Notes under the pieces: generated by a model | Database searches by the model: none | What the model saw: the letters and a program-made list of their open reading frames with translations, nothing else | What the model was told of the DNA's origin: nothing | Origin: a virus | Virus record (IMG/VR): IMGVR_UViG_3300025419_000005 | Span: 1 to 43,493 of that record | Reading direction: 5' to 3' (one strand) | Length of the DNA stretch: 43,493 nucleotides | Program-made: the position numbers and the translations under genes | Shown: in pieces, positions 18,403 through 26,097 of the stretch | Layout: each line of letters begins with the position of its first letter | Numbering within the stretch: the stretch's first letter is position 1

Positions 18403-18786
18403 TCATTTGGCCTCTCCCATGGTGGTGAGCGTCACATGGGCACGCTCTTCACTGGTAGGGCAACGGAGCAAGTTGAGCATGTCCTTGACCAGAATGCCGT
18501 AGGCTACGTATTTCTTAACCGGCAAGAATAGAGGAATGGCTGGCCGTGTTGCCTTGCCATTACGCATTGGTTTGCGATGACTTGGCACCAGTTTGCCCTG
18601 CATGTAGCGCAGAAAAATATCGTCTGCCAAGTCCATGTGAGTCTGGCCTTTGAGGGCCAGCCGCGTAGTATAGCGCGGGGTCCTGAATTTCTGTGCGACC
18701 ACGCAAAGAAGAAGATACACGTCCTCATGCGTTCTGAGGATCGTAGGTACGTCTTTGTAGCTTGGGGTTTTGTTTGTCGGTCTCAT
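18403..18786 (-). CDS. hypothetical basic protein
   Basis: A 127-residue, Lys/Arg-rich protein beginning MRPTNKTPSYK, of unknown family. The frame stays open to a GTG at 18813, but that would overlap the -10 box of the promoter at 18804-18832, so I use the ATG at 18786. It is the first gene after that promoter and leads the sugar cassette. No catalytic motif is visible. Confidence 0.6.
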   Translation of the reverse strand: MRPTNKTPSYKDVPTILRTHEDVYLLLCVVAQKFRTPRYTTRLALKGQTHMDLADDIFLRYMQGKLVPSHRKPMRNGKATRPAIPLFLPVKKYVAYGILVKDMLNLLRCPTSEERAHVTLTTMGEAK

Positions 18787-18803
18787 ATTTACCTTTCCCT
18801 TCC

Positions 18804-18832
18804 AGTGTAACACAACCTTGCCCGGAAGTCAA
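18804..18832 (-). promoter_or_regulatory. sigma70-like phage promoter
   Basis: TTGACT (18832-18827), a 17-base spacer, TACACT (18809-18804), then GGAAGG. It shares GTTGTGTTA before the -10 region with the tmRNA promoter and GGAA after it with three other sites in this window. Confidence 0.75.
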
Positions 18833-18900
18833 CCCCGTAGATGTCTGGGCAAGAACCCGGCGTAGGTTCGGACGTATTGAGGAAGGTAAGCGTCTCTCAT
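18829..18900 (-). CDS. possible 23-residue leader-type ORF
   Basis: A reading frame of 23 residues (starts MRDAYLPQYVRT) begins in an ATGA overlap with the stop of the DNA polymerase gene and has GGAGCAAGGA before it. It ends inside the -35 box of the promoter for the next unit. It may be a real micro-protein or just a chance frame. Confidence 0.25.
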   Translation of the reverse strand: MRDAYLPQYVRTYAGFLPRHLRG

Positions 18901-21140
18901 TCCTTGCTCCAATGATCGTCGATGTGCGCGTCTGACTTCATGATGACGCTCTTGTAAATCTCTGCTCCGGCCCGCGTGATGCAGTCTTGAATCAGTTCGC
19001 TGATGGCTTCTGCGTTTTGTTCCGGGCTTTCTGTGACCAATTCGTCGTGGACGAGGTTTTCCAGCTTGCCTTCGTATTTAGGCTCAAGCGTGTGCCATAG
19101 GAAGGGTTTGCCATTACTGTCAAATCCACAACCAATCGCTAATTTAATAAGGTCCCCGTTCCCGCCCTGTACCGGCGCATTACGTGCCTCACGCCCGATG
19201 CTTGCCCACATGCCTGCCATCTCACGGCGAACCTCAGCGTCAATTGGATCACGTCCATATTTTTTTCTATATTTCTGTATCCAGTGCTTCCTTGCCCGGT
19301 CGAAGGTTGGGCGTTTGAATAGACGGCGGCGTCCTAGCGTAGTCCTGCTTTCCAGATTCATCGTGGCGTAGGTGCTCAAACCTTCTAGGAACTTCCACAA
19401 GGTGGGTACCCACTTTTGGAAACGAACCAAGTCTTTATGTGCTTCTGGCCGGGTCTTGCCGGTGTTGTTGGCGTAGCCTACCTCGCCCAAGCCGTAAATT
19501 ACACCGAAGTTTCTGGACTTGATCGGAGTACGGACTTCGTTATGCGCCTTGCATTTGCACTTGTGCTTGTTTCTGTAGTATGCGCAGTCCGGCTCCGCTT
19601 TTTGCTTCCAGATTTCAGGATAGGCATCCTCAGCGCCCATTGCGTGAACGTCCCAATCTTTCTCGAAGGCTTCGAGCCAGACACGTTCATTCGACATGTC
19701 CGCAGCGATGCGAAGTTCGCACCCTGAAATATCAACGGTGATGATCTTGTAACCTTCCCGTGCTTTGAAGCAAGCGCGGTAGGCTTCGTCACTTGGGATG
19801 TTTTGGATGTTCGGGTTGTCGGAAGAAGTTCGTCCGGTGCCTGCACCTATTTGGTTAATACTGGAATGGATGCGACCCGAGATTGTTGATATGTACTTTT
19901 TTATGAACTCTTCGCCATACGTGCCAACCGCTTTGCTCAGTCCACGCAGTTGACGAACCAGTTTAACCGCCGGATGCTTTTGCAATTTCTCAAGCGTCTT
20001 ATCGTTTGTGTCCGGCAAGGACCGCGCTTTGATGCCCATCTTCAACAGAGCGGCGCGTAGCTGCTGATTGGAATCGTAATTGATAGCAGCCTCGCCTTGG
20101 TATTCTTCTTGGACCTTCTTAGCTTCGCTGATCTCTCCACGGGCTACAAGGTATGCCCGGCGGTATTTGGCGCGGAGTTCTTTGTCCGTCTCTAGCCGCC
20201 AGCGCGTCTCCATCGAATTTAGATCGTAGGTGGGCATGACGAAGCGGCCTACGACCGGGATGAACAGTTCGTCGAGTTGCTTGATTACACTGGTTAGCTC
20301 TTTCAGCTTGTCTCGGAACACGTCCATCCATGATTCTTTATGGCAGAAGAAACCGTGGACCCGCATGTCGCCGAAGGCGGGAATGGCGTCGAACTCGACT
20401 TGTGCTGTTGGAGTCAAGCCATCCAGTTCCAGCAGGCGCATCTGCTTATCTCGGATGCTGAATACTAGGCGAACGTCGAGGGCGGCGTAAATGATTTGCT
20501 CCGGCGTGAGTGGCTTGCCAAGATCGTCAAAAGACGTTTGCAGGCTTTTGTCGATGTTGACCTTGCCGTACTTCCGCATCAAATCGTCTAATGCAAAGTA
20601 GCCTACCGTCTTGGCGGCTACGAGACCGCAGAGCAGAACTTGCTCCGCAATCATCGTGTCCCAAAAATGCCAAGGACGCAGACCGAATCCCATGCGCGAG
20701 TTTTCATATTCAAACTGTAGGAAGTGGCCTAGCTTGAGCCAGTCCCGGCTTTCCAGCGCCGGGCGAAGTGCGGCGATGATGGGTCCAAAAACATCTTCGC
20801 GCAGCTTAGACTCTCGCTGTGCGTGCTTGAGCACCCACATTGCGGCCTCGGGGGAAGAGTTGCCGGTCATTTCTGCGTAGGCTTGTGCGAAAGCTAGAAG
20901 GTTGATTACGTATTGCTCTTCCCGGTCGCCGACCTGAATGGTACGGACGTAGCGGTCGTTGATGTCCTTGACAACGTTTGTCTCCACGTCAAAGCCAAAC
21001 GTTTTCTTGCGAGAGAAGAAGTCAGTAATCAGGCTCAGCTTTTCGTTTGTGTCCACCAAGGTAACGTTCATTGGTGGATTGAGGGCAGAAATATCCAACG
21101 ATTTGTAGAACTCTGAAGGCTGAGGAGTAGTATTAGTCAT
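18897..21140 (-). CDS. family A DNA polymerase with 3'-5' exonuclease
   Basis: The 747-residue replicative polymerase of the phage. The proofreading exonuclease has D51 and E53 (FDVET) and the YAALD motif. Polymerase motif A is VDISGCELRIAA (near 467), closer to T7 (DASGLELR) than to E. coli (DYSQIELR). Motif B is R-x3-K-x2-NFGVIYG (near 535-548), with Phe at the position that disfavours dideoxynucleotides. Motif C is LVHDELV (near 697). No 5' nuclease domain is present. A Cys/His-rich insert (CAYYRNKHKCKCKAH) lies just before motif B. The start overlaps the preceding gene's stop. Confidence 0.95.
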   Translation of the reverse strand: MTNTTPQPSEFYKSLDISALNPPMNVTLVDTNEKLSLITDFFSRKKTFGFDVETNVVKDINDRYVRTIQVGDREEQYVINLLAFAQAYAEMTGNSSPEAAMWVLKHAQRESKLREDVFGPIIAALRPALESRDWLKLGHFLQFEYENSRMGFGLRPWHFWDTMIAEQVLLCGLVAAKTVGYFALDDLMRKYGKVNIDKSLQTSFDDLGKPLTPEQIIYAALDVRLVFSIRDKQMRLLELDGLTPTAQVEFDAIPAFGDMRVHGFFCHKESWMDVFRDKLKELTSVIKQLDELFIPVVGRFVMPTYDLNSMETRWRLETDKELRAKYRRAYLVARGEISEAKKVQEEYQGEAAINYDSNQQLRAALLKMGIKARSLPDTNDKTLEKLQKHPAVKLVRQLRGLSKAVGTYGEEFIKKYISTISGRIHSSINQIGAGTGRTSSDNPNIQNIPSDEAYRACFKAREGYKIITVDISGCELRIAADMSNERVWLEAFEKDWDVHAMGAEDAYPEIWKQKAEPDCAYYRNKHKCKCKAHNEVRTPIKSRNFGVIYGLGEVGYANNTGKTRPEAHKDLVRFQKWVPTLWKFLEGLSTYATMNLESRTTLGRRRLFKRPTFDRARKHWIQKYRKKYGRDPIDAEVRREMAGMWASIGREARNAPVQGGNGDLIKLAIGCGFDSNGKPFLWHTLEPKYEGKLENLVHDELVTESPEQNAEAISELIQDCITRAGAEIYKSVIMKSDAHIDDHWSKE

Positions 21141-21561
21141 GGATTTTGACAGCCTCGTTTATCATTTGATGTTTTTTTATACGTGAATTCAGTCTAGACA
21201 AAACTTTAGTGCAAGTGCCTTTTATAGGACGATCATCTTCTAGATTTTTTCCTTCTTGTGCGTCCAATAAAATTGCACAACAAGCCATGACATGGCCTAG
21301 ATGATGCACTTTGCTATCGGAGGCTACTTCTTCTCCATCTAGCCACGCTAATAAATGGCGCATCGCTGCTGCTACATAGATTCTTGCCTTCACATTATTT
21401 TTTCGCCAATTGTAAGGATCGTATTTACGTGCTCCGTCCATCATGCCTGTAGCACAATGAACTATAGCTATAGGAGGCACAAGTGATAAATCTACTTTCA
21501 AAACTCCTAGCCTGTCTTTCGGGTTTTCCCCCTTTTTACAATGCTTGTTTTTGTTAGCCAT
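21133..21561 (-). CDS. DUF5664 / dATP-dGTP diphosphohydrolase-like protein
   Basis: A 142-residue protein with the family pattern NPKDRLG, LSLVPP, MMDGARKYDPYNWR, AAAMRHLLAWLDGE and HHLGHVMACCAILLDA. This matches the phage family known as DUF5664, described as the N-terminal part of dATP/dGTP diphosphohydrolases. It would act on the dNTP pool. The frame extends upstream to 21684, but the ATG at 21561 has a well-placed AGAAGG. It lies between a deoxyribosyltransferase-like gene and the DNA polymerase, which supports a nucleotide role. No PurZ is present, so an aminoadenine genome is not implied. Confidence 0.7.
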   Translation of the reverse strand: MANKNKHCKKGENPKDRLGVLKVDLSLVPPIAIVHCATGMMDGARKYDPYNWRKNNVKARIYVAAAMRHLLAWLDGEEVASDSKVHHLGHVMACCAILLDAQEGKNLEDDRPIKGTCTKVLSRLNSRIKKHQMINEAVKIHD

Positions 21562-21938
21562 TGAAAAGCCTTCTTCCATGTCATAAAATGTTTTTTTCCA
21601 CGAAGATAGTGAAATATGTGCTGTCGTGGTCCTACAATCACTGTTTTCTTTTTTAGAGCATCCGCAAAACCATTTTCCCAACAATGGCCTCCACGGGTGA
21701 AAAGAGTGTCCGGACTAACTGTAAACAAAACAAAATGTGTTGCTTTGTATAGTTCCTTTTTATCTCGTATAGCTGCTTTTCTTAAAAAAGATTCTGAAAG
21801 ATTTGAAATACTAACTTTCGAAATTATGTGTTCATTTAACCACGTTGAAACAACTTTAATACCTACTGATTTCAAATCGTTAGCTGCTTTAGAAATTTCT
21901 TTTTTTCGAGAATAATGACCGGCGAGATATACCTTCAT
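21507..21938 (-). CDS. nucleoside 2-deoxyribosyltransferase-like protein
   Basis: A 143-residue protein starting MKVYLAGHYSRKKEI, the first strand and loop typical of nucleoside 2-deoxyribosyltransferases, followed by THFVLFTVSPDTLFTRGGHCWENGFADAL and KKTVIVGP, the active-site Glu and C-terminal strand pattern of that fold. It may exchange bases on deoxynucleosides or hydrolyse nucleotides. The start at 21938 makes an ATGA overlap with the metallophosphoesterase; an ATG four codons upstream is the alternative. Confidence 0.7.
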   Translation of the reverse strand: MKVYLAGHYSRKKEISKAANDLKSVGIKVVSTWLNEHIISKVSISNLSESFLRKAAIRDKKELYKATHFVLFTVSPDTLFTRGGHCWENGFADALKKKTVIVGPRQHIFHYLRGKKHFMTWKKAFQWLTKTSIVKRGKTRKTG

Positions 21939-22540
21939 ACTTTTTTCCATGAAAAGATGTATCGGATAGCCTGCATCGCCGCACTGTGAACGACGAATGG
22001 CTTTTCTCGATTGATACTACTTACGAAACTGCTGATGATGCGAGGTTCATATCTTTCGTACTCAAGCGCAAACAGACGGCAGTGCGGATACACACGTAGT
22101 CCACGAGGCCAGCGGTTGTGGCAGTGGCCGTGAATGTTGAGAGTCGCCCCGGCAGGAAGATGCTTGGACGGACGATGAGAAAAGTAAATTCCGCTCATGA
22201 CGAGGCCGTCGCAAGCGTAGGCAAACCCGCTGTGCTTCATCCACCAGCTTATAGACTTACTATCGTGGTTGCCTCGTATTAGAATCTTCATGCCCGGCAA
22301 GGTCTGTATCCAGCCTTGCTTGACGGCGAAGAGCCAAGCTACATCGCCTAGATGAATGATGATGTCTTGTGGAGCTACCAGCCTGCGCCAGTTCCGGCAG
22401 ATGCGGGCATCCACGTCCTCCGGTCGGCGAGTGTGTTTCTTGATTTCGCTATGGCCGAAGTGCGTGTCTCCGATTACCCAATAGCGCACTTTCTCCGGTT
22501 GCACGTTGTGCAGTTCACTGAGCGGTAGCAGGGCTGACAC
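21935..22540 (-). CDS. calcineurin-like metallophosphoesterase
   Basis: A 201-residue protein with all five motifs of the binuclear metallophosphoesterase fold in order: GDTHFGH, HLGDVAW, IRGNHD, FSHRP and IHGHCHNRW. It hydrolyses phosphoesters, but the substrate (nucleotide, nucleic acid end or protein) cannot be told from sequence. It is embedded in a nucleotide-metabolism run. Its start overlaps the 3' end of the zinc-ribbon gene at 22515. Confidence 0.9.
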   Translation of the reverse strand: MSALLPLSELHNVQPEKVRYWVIGDTHFGHSEIKKHTRRPEDVDARICRNWRRLVAPQDIIIHLGDVAWLFAVKQGWIQTLPGMKILIRGNHDSKSISWWMKHSGFAYACDGLVMSGIYFSHRPSKHLPAGATLNIHGHCHNRWPRGLRVYPHCRLFALEYERYEPRIISSFVSSINREKPFVVHSAAMQAIRYIFSWKKV

Positions 22541-22946
22541 TGGCAGCCTCCTGAGTGAAGGGTTTGGTTACCACTGGCACCGCATGGAGCCGCGCCAGCG
22601 CAGTTCTGGCGTTGTACAGCTTGCGGGCTAGGCGCACGGCTTTACGCGCAAGAGACCTCTGCATGTGCCGGTTGGAGAGACCGACTACGCGAGGCGGGCA
22701 CTTGACTAGCTCGCCGTCCGGCCCTTTGATCGTATCAGCGGCCTTGCAGCTACACAAGGCGTCGCCCTTGTAGAAGATGCGCCCGCACATGGGGCATTCA
22801 CACTCGATGGCTCGGATAGGAGCCAAAGGCGGAGTCTTGAGGCGGGTTTCGATTTCAATTTGCTCCGCCGTGGTGTCAACGTCTGGATTCTCCACTAGCG
22901 TTGTCAGGCGGTCAATCAGAATCATACGGTCAAAAGCGCGGCTCAT
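22515..22946 (-). CDS. zinc-ribbon hypothetical protein
   Basis: A 143-residue protein beginning MSRAFDRM. A central ribbon (CECPMCGRIFYKGDALCSC) has Cys pairs able to hold one zinc. The C-terminal half is basic and helical (SLARKAVRLARKLYNARTAL), suggestive of nucleic-acid binding. The ATG at 22946 overlaps the preceding stop (ATGA) and has GAGGTG upstream. Function unknown. Confidence 0.65.
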   Translation of the reverse strand: MSRAFDRMILIDRLTTLVENPDVDTTAEQIEIETRLKTPPLAPIRAIECECPMCGRIFYKGDALCSCKAADTIKGPDGELVKCPPRVVGLSNRHMQRSLARKAVRLARKLYNARTALARLHAVPVVTKPFTQEAASVSPATAQ

Positions 22947-23179
22947 TGCAGCCACCTCGGAAAGATGAGATTGTACCACGGAAGCCGCTCACGGCGTTCC
23001 ACAGCAAGGATGTCTTGCACGAGGGAACTGATTGCCTCCGCCGTTATCTTTTCCCACTCGAATGTGGGAATGGGCGTGCCGGACCACGCAAGACGTAGAG
23101 CACTCTGTTCGAGTTGCTCGACTATCTCACCGGCTACATCTATAATCAGCCTCTCGTAGTTCTTCCCGTTTGCGTTCAT
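22943..23179 (-). CDS. hypothetical protein
   Basis: A 78-residue mostly helical protein of unknown family. It is the first gene after the promoter at 23198-23227. AGGAGAATGAC provides the ribosome site for the ATG at 23179. No motif is recognisable. Confidence 0.6.
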   Translation of the reverse strand: MNANGKNYERLIIDVAGEIVEQLEQSALRLAWSGTPIPTFEWEKITAEAISSLVQDILAVERRERLPWYNLIFPRWLQ

Positions 23180-23197
23180 GTCATTCTCCTACATTCC

Positions 23198-23227
23198 AGA
23201 CTACAATAAAATGGCTTGTGTTGTCAA
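23198..23227 (-). promoter_or_regulatory. sigma70-like phage promoter
   Basis: TTGACA (23227-23222), an 18-base spacer, TAGTCT (23203-23198), then GGAA. The stretch CTTTTCGCTTGACA upstream is shared with the promoter at 42804-42832. It begins 8 bases after the 3' end of the tRNA-His gene. Confidence 0.75.
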
Positions 23228-23235
23228 GCGAAAAG

Positions 23236-23309
23236 TGGGTTGCCGGACGGGAATCGAACCCGCGTAGCAAGAGCCACGGTCCTGCGCTCTACCACTGAGC
23301 TACCGGCAA
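23236..23309 (-). tRNA. tRNA-His (GTG), CCA encoded
   Basis: A complete cloverleaf: acceptor TTGCCGG with CCGGCAA, D-arm GCTC/GAGC, anticodon stem CAGGA/TCTTG, and T-arm with TTCGATT loop. The anticodon GTG is at 23277-23275. The discriminator is C, as expected for histidine tRNAs, and CCA is encoded. Two oddities: position 33 is C instead of U, and the base before position 1 is T rather than the usual G-1. Confidence 0.85.
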
Positions 23310-23314
23310 ACTCG

Positions 23315-23614
23315 TTAAGGCATAAATAGCTTGCCTCGTGGATTCTGCGGAGGGGGAAAGCCGTACCCGCCTTGAAACATTCCGGGAGGGAAGTTTCCTG
23401 ATGAGGCGATTTCCGGCATCTTTATCCCGGCCATTGCAATGTTGAATACCGCGCCGCACTTCGCACAGTAGATGACTTGCAAGATGGGGATAGGTTGGCC
23501 CGCCGGTATGTCAGGGACTTCCTTTGTGGCCGCGTTCAATTGCAGCGGTTCGTTGTGACAGTACTGGCATTTGGGTAAGACTTTTGGCGGCTGTTTGGCT
23601 GCATCTTCGCTCAT
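23315..23614 (-). CDS. zinc-ribbon hypothetical protein
   Basis: A 99-residue protein with two Cys pairs (CQYCHN near residue 16 and YCAKCG near residue 49) that should form a zinc ribbon, then a Gly/Pro/Met/Phe-rich disordered tail (GMFQGGYGFPPPQNPRG). It starts in an ATGA overlap with the lysozyme stop. Unknown function. tRNA-His lies directly after it. Confidence 0.65.
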   Translation of the reverse strand: MSEDAAKQPPKVLPKCQYCHNEPLQLNAATKEVPDIPAGQPIPILQVIYCAKCGAVFNIAMAGIKMPEIASSGNFPPGMFQGGYGFPPPQNPRGKLFMP

Positions 23615-24051
23615 GTGTTGTCTCCTGATTCAAATAAGGCTTCCTCTGCCTTGCGCCTTTTGAGTAGGCCAGCCAAGTGCTGTCCGCCTGCCATGTCCCA
23701 CATCTCTAGCACCTTGGCTGCGCCGTGATAGTCTTTGTTGTTGAGCAGCCGGAGTGTTGTTGACTTCTCGAAATTTCCGCTTCCAGCATTGAACACGAAG
23801 TCCACAAGGCCATCGAACTCCGGCTGCGTTAGTGGAACATGCACGACGCGGTTGACTTCGGATTCAGCCCATGCCACGTCTGAGAGTAGCCAAGCATCGG
23901 CTTGTTCCTGCGTGCAGGTCATGCCCTCGACCACTTTATAGGTATGCCCCCAACCAATGGTATAGACCTTTCCGTTGGCGTCCCAATAGGCTACAAGCCT
24001 GCATTGCTCGAAGTTTTCAGTTAACTTCATTCCGTCTTTGGAATATCGCAT
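23611..24051 (-). CDS. endolysin, GH24 (T4-type) lysozyme
   Basis: A 146-residue glycoside hydrolase family 24 muramidase that cuts the peptidoglycan glycan chain. The catalytic set is E15 (ENFEQ), D24 (AYWD) and T31 (YTIGWGHT). Further conserved segments are FDGLVDFVFNAGSGNF and LLKRRKAEEALF. No signal peptide is present, so it needs a holin to reach the wall. AAGGAAAA precedes the ATG, which lies inside the end of the ClpB-like gene. Confidence 0.92.
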   Translation of the reverse strand: MRYSKDGMKLTENFEQCRLVAYWDANGKVYTIGWGHTYKVVEGMTCTQEQADAWLLSDVAWAESEVNRVVHVPLTQPEFDGLVDFVFNAGSGNFEKSTTLRLLNNKDYHGAAKVLEMWDMAGGQHLAGLLKRRKAEEALFESGDNT

Positions 24052-25178
24052 ACTGCTTTTTCCTTCCCATCGTCTTCCTCGATCACTTGGCAGGCGGCTG
24101 GTACGATTTCGTCTGTGTTCTGTTCTTTGAATATGGCTGTAATGGCTTTGTCTTGTATGTCAAGAACGACCATGCCCGGCTTGCGTAGTTGGCCTGTGCC
24201 GATGATCGTTGCCAAAGGACTGACGATGTGTTCCTCGATCATGCGCTTGATGTTGCGAGCGCCGTGTTTCGGGTCAGACCCCTTGCTCAGAAACTCATTC
24301 AATTTCGTAGTCACGCCAAGTGTGAACACGAGTTGTTGTGGGGTGGGACTGCGTTCGTTTGCAGCCATCACGACACTCAACCCGCGATTCCATACTTTCC
24401 AAACTTCGATGTTAATGATTCGGTTAATGGCCTCGGCGGTGAGAGGCTTGTATACCAGAATCTTGTTGATACGCCCCATGAACTCAGGGTCGAACTTTCG
24501 TTTCGCGGCGGAGGTAGCCTGCTTTGAAATGTCCCTGAAAGCCTCGACGTAATCCCTAGCCTCGGCGAAGCCAATGGACTCTTGGTTGATGACCCGGCTA
24601 CCTACGTTGCTGGTGAGAAAGATGAGCGCCCGCGTCAAGTCGATGCGCATATTGCGGCCATCGTACATCTCACCTTTGTCCAGAATGCCCAACAGAAGCT
24701 CCCACAGGCGTGGGCTGGCCTTCTCAATTTCATCGAAGAGTATTACGCTCACCTTCGGGCCTTCTTGCGTCCAGCCACGTTGTAGGTTCTCGGGACATAG
24801 AAGTGGGCGTGTACCCTTGTTTCCGGCCTCGGCGGGGTTGTAGTGCCCAGCATAGCCCGGTGGAGACCCTATAATGCGAGCTACTTGGTGATCTTCGGTA
24901 TATTCTGCGCAGTTGATCTTTATCATGCAATCCGGGTCTCCGTGGATTGCTTCGGCGATTGACTCTACGGTCAACGTCTTGCCAACCCCAGTCGGTCCCA
25001 AAAGTAAAGAATTAAACATTGGTTTAGACGGGTCTGACAGGCCAACCCACGCAACCTCGAATGACCTGCTAAGATCATTTAAGGCGTCGTCCTGACCCAC
25101 TATGCGCTTGAAGAGCAAGTCTTCAAACTTTTGCCGCGCTTTGGTTTTAAGTGTCAGGTCCAGCGGAATGTTAGCCAT
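24027..25178 (-). CDS. ClpB/ClpA-type AAA+ ATPase
   Basis: A 383-residue single AAA+ module of the Clp class 1 second-domain type: Walker A GPTGVGKT (61-68), pore-loop-like segment GSPPGYAGH, Walker B VILFDEIEKA (145-154), sensor 1 LTSNVGS, arginine finger region MGRINKILVY and sensor 2 GARNIKRMIE. It lacks the N-domain and first ATPase domain of ClpB. It may remodel or unfold protein complexes during replication or assembly. The substrate is unknown. Confidence 0.85.
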   Translation of the reverse strand: MANIPLDLTLKTKARQKFEDLLFKRIVGQDDALNDLSRSFEVAWVGLSDPSKPMFNSLLLGPTGVGKTLTVESIAEAIHGDPDCMIKINCAEYTEDHQVARIIGSPPGYAGHYNPAEAGNKGTRPLLCPENLQRGWTQEGPKVSVILFDEIEKASPRLWELLLGILDKGEMYDGRNMRIDLTRALIFLTSNVGSRVINQESIGFAEARDYVEAFRDISKQATSAAKRKFDPEFMGRINKILVYKPLTAEAINRIINIEVWKVWNRGLSVVMAANERSPTPQQLVFTLGVTTKLNEFLSKGSDPKHGARNIKRMIEEHIVSPLATIIGTGQLRKPGMVVLDIQDKAITAIFKEQNTDEIVPAACQVIEEDDGKEKAVCDIPKTE

Positions 25179-25214
25179 TTTTATCCTGTAAATAATGAAT
25201 AGTAGCTTTAAGAA

Positions 25215-25886
25215 TTAAAATACTATCCTTAAAACCGGATTATGAATTTTATAGACATAGCAATGTTTCCCCGGCAATTCAATCGAAATCAATTCTCCTT
25301 GGTCATACTTTGCTCGAAGTTTTTTCACGAACGGTTTGTAATCCCCATTGTATTTCGTCCTAAGTGCGCGGGAATGATAAGTCCGTCCGGTTTCGGGGTC
25401 TGTGAATCCTCTGTCCTTTCCGCTGAGACCTATATATTCAAAATTGGATGCTTTGTAGATTACACCGCTATGTCCGTGCATCGGGTCAGCATAACTAACA
25501 ACAATTTTGATTTCAGGCGCATTCTTTTTAATCCAACGCAAGGTATAGCCGATCATGCGGCTTTCAGCGTTTTTCCCCACCGAATCAAGGAAAACTAATC
25601 GCCGTAATTCCAGTACCTCTTTTTCGGATTCTCCAAATCTTTTCCAAGCCGTAGTTGAAAATTGACCGTAAACAACCGCACCGACCAACGCGCCTTTATA
25701 CGTGGCCGAAAAGCAGAAAGAAATTTTCACCCCATTCAAATTATGTGAGTAATGATGCTGTTCTACAAACATCCGAATATCCGAAAGTTTGCATTGCGCA
25801 ATTACAAAATCTGTCGCTGAAATTTGGAGCGAAGGAGTCGGAATCGAACCGCTACCTGACTGCTGGTTGACAGTCTGTCCTACCAT
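25215..25886 (-). CDS. mom: Mom-like DNA modification protein (GNAT fold)
   Basis: The core EQHHYSHNLNGVKISFCFS, then LVGAVVYGQFS, ELRRLVFLDSVGKNAESRMI, VSYADPMHGHSGVIYKASNF and EYIGLSGK, is the pattern of phage Mu Mom relatives, which convert adenine in DNA to a carbamoylmethyl form and so block restriction. The start is unclear. The frame runs unbroken through the tRNA-like gene upstream, the first ATG after that gene (25772) would remove the first strand of the fold, and I give the ATG at 25886. The gene is A+T rich compared with recA. Confidence 0.75.
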   Translation of the reverse strand: MVGQTVNQQSGSGSIPTPSLQISATDFVIAQCKLSDIRMFVEQHHYSHNLNGVKISFCFSATYKGALVGAVVYGQFSTTAWKRFGESEKEVLELRRLVFLDSVGKNAESRMIGYTLRWIKKNAPEIKIVVSYADPMHGHSGVIYKASNFEYIGLSGKDRGFTDPETGRTYHSRALRTKYNGDYKPFVKKLRAKYDQGELISIELPGKHCYVYKIHNPVLRIVF

Positions 25887-25900
25887 TAAACGACCTCCGC
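25825..25900 (-). tRNA. tRNA-like gene with abnormal anticodon loop
   Basis: Acceptor GCGGAGG pairs with CCTTCGC (one G-T), followed by T and an encoded CCA. D-arm GTTT/GGAC with AATGGTA loop, and T-loop TTCGATT. The anticodon stem GACTG/CAGTC is perfect, but the loop is eight bases (TCAACCAG) with no U at the usual place. The T-stem closes only with one bulged A. No amino acid can be assigned. It could be a decayed tRNA or a specialised one. It overlaps the 5' part of the mom frame. Confidence 0.6.
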
Positions 25901-25914
25901 ACTTCTGCAAATTT

Positions 25915-26097
25915 TCATATTTTACCTTCGCACCAACAAGGCATCCATATTAGCCCGTAGTGGGGGCACTTAAAGTCTTCGTGCTCCCACCACTGACCGC
26001 AATTAGGACAACGGTGTGGGTGAAGGGCCGTTCGTTCTTTCTTTACCGGCCCTTCTTTTGCGTCATTTGCTAGCTTCGCTCGTTTTACTGACGCCAT
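25915..26097 (-). CDS. 60-residue zinc-finger protein
   Basis: A small basic protein with HPHRCPNCGQWW and FKCPHYGLIWMPCWCEG. The Cys/His pairs suggest one zinc site. GGAGG lies six bases before the ATG. It overlaps the last 35 bases of recA. Probable regulator or nucleic-acid binder; family unknown. Confidence 0.65.
   Translation of the reverse strand: MASVKRAKLANDAKEGPVKKERTALHPHRCPNCGQWWEHEDFKCPHYGLIWMPCWCEGKI

Noticed and set aside
21133-21561. Aminoadenine (Z) genome suggested by the DUF5664 protein
   Set aside because: No PurZ or other Z-pathway gene is visible, and the polymerase alone does not indicate it.
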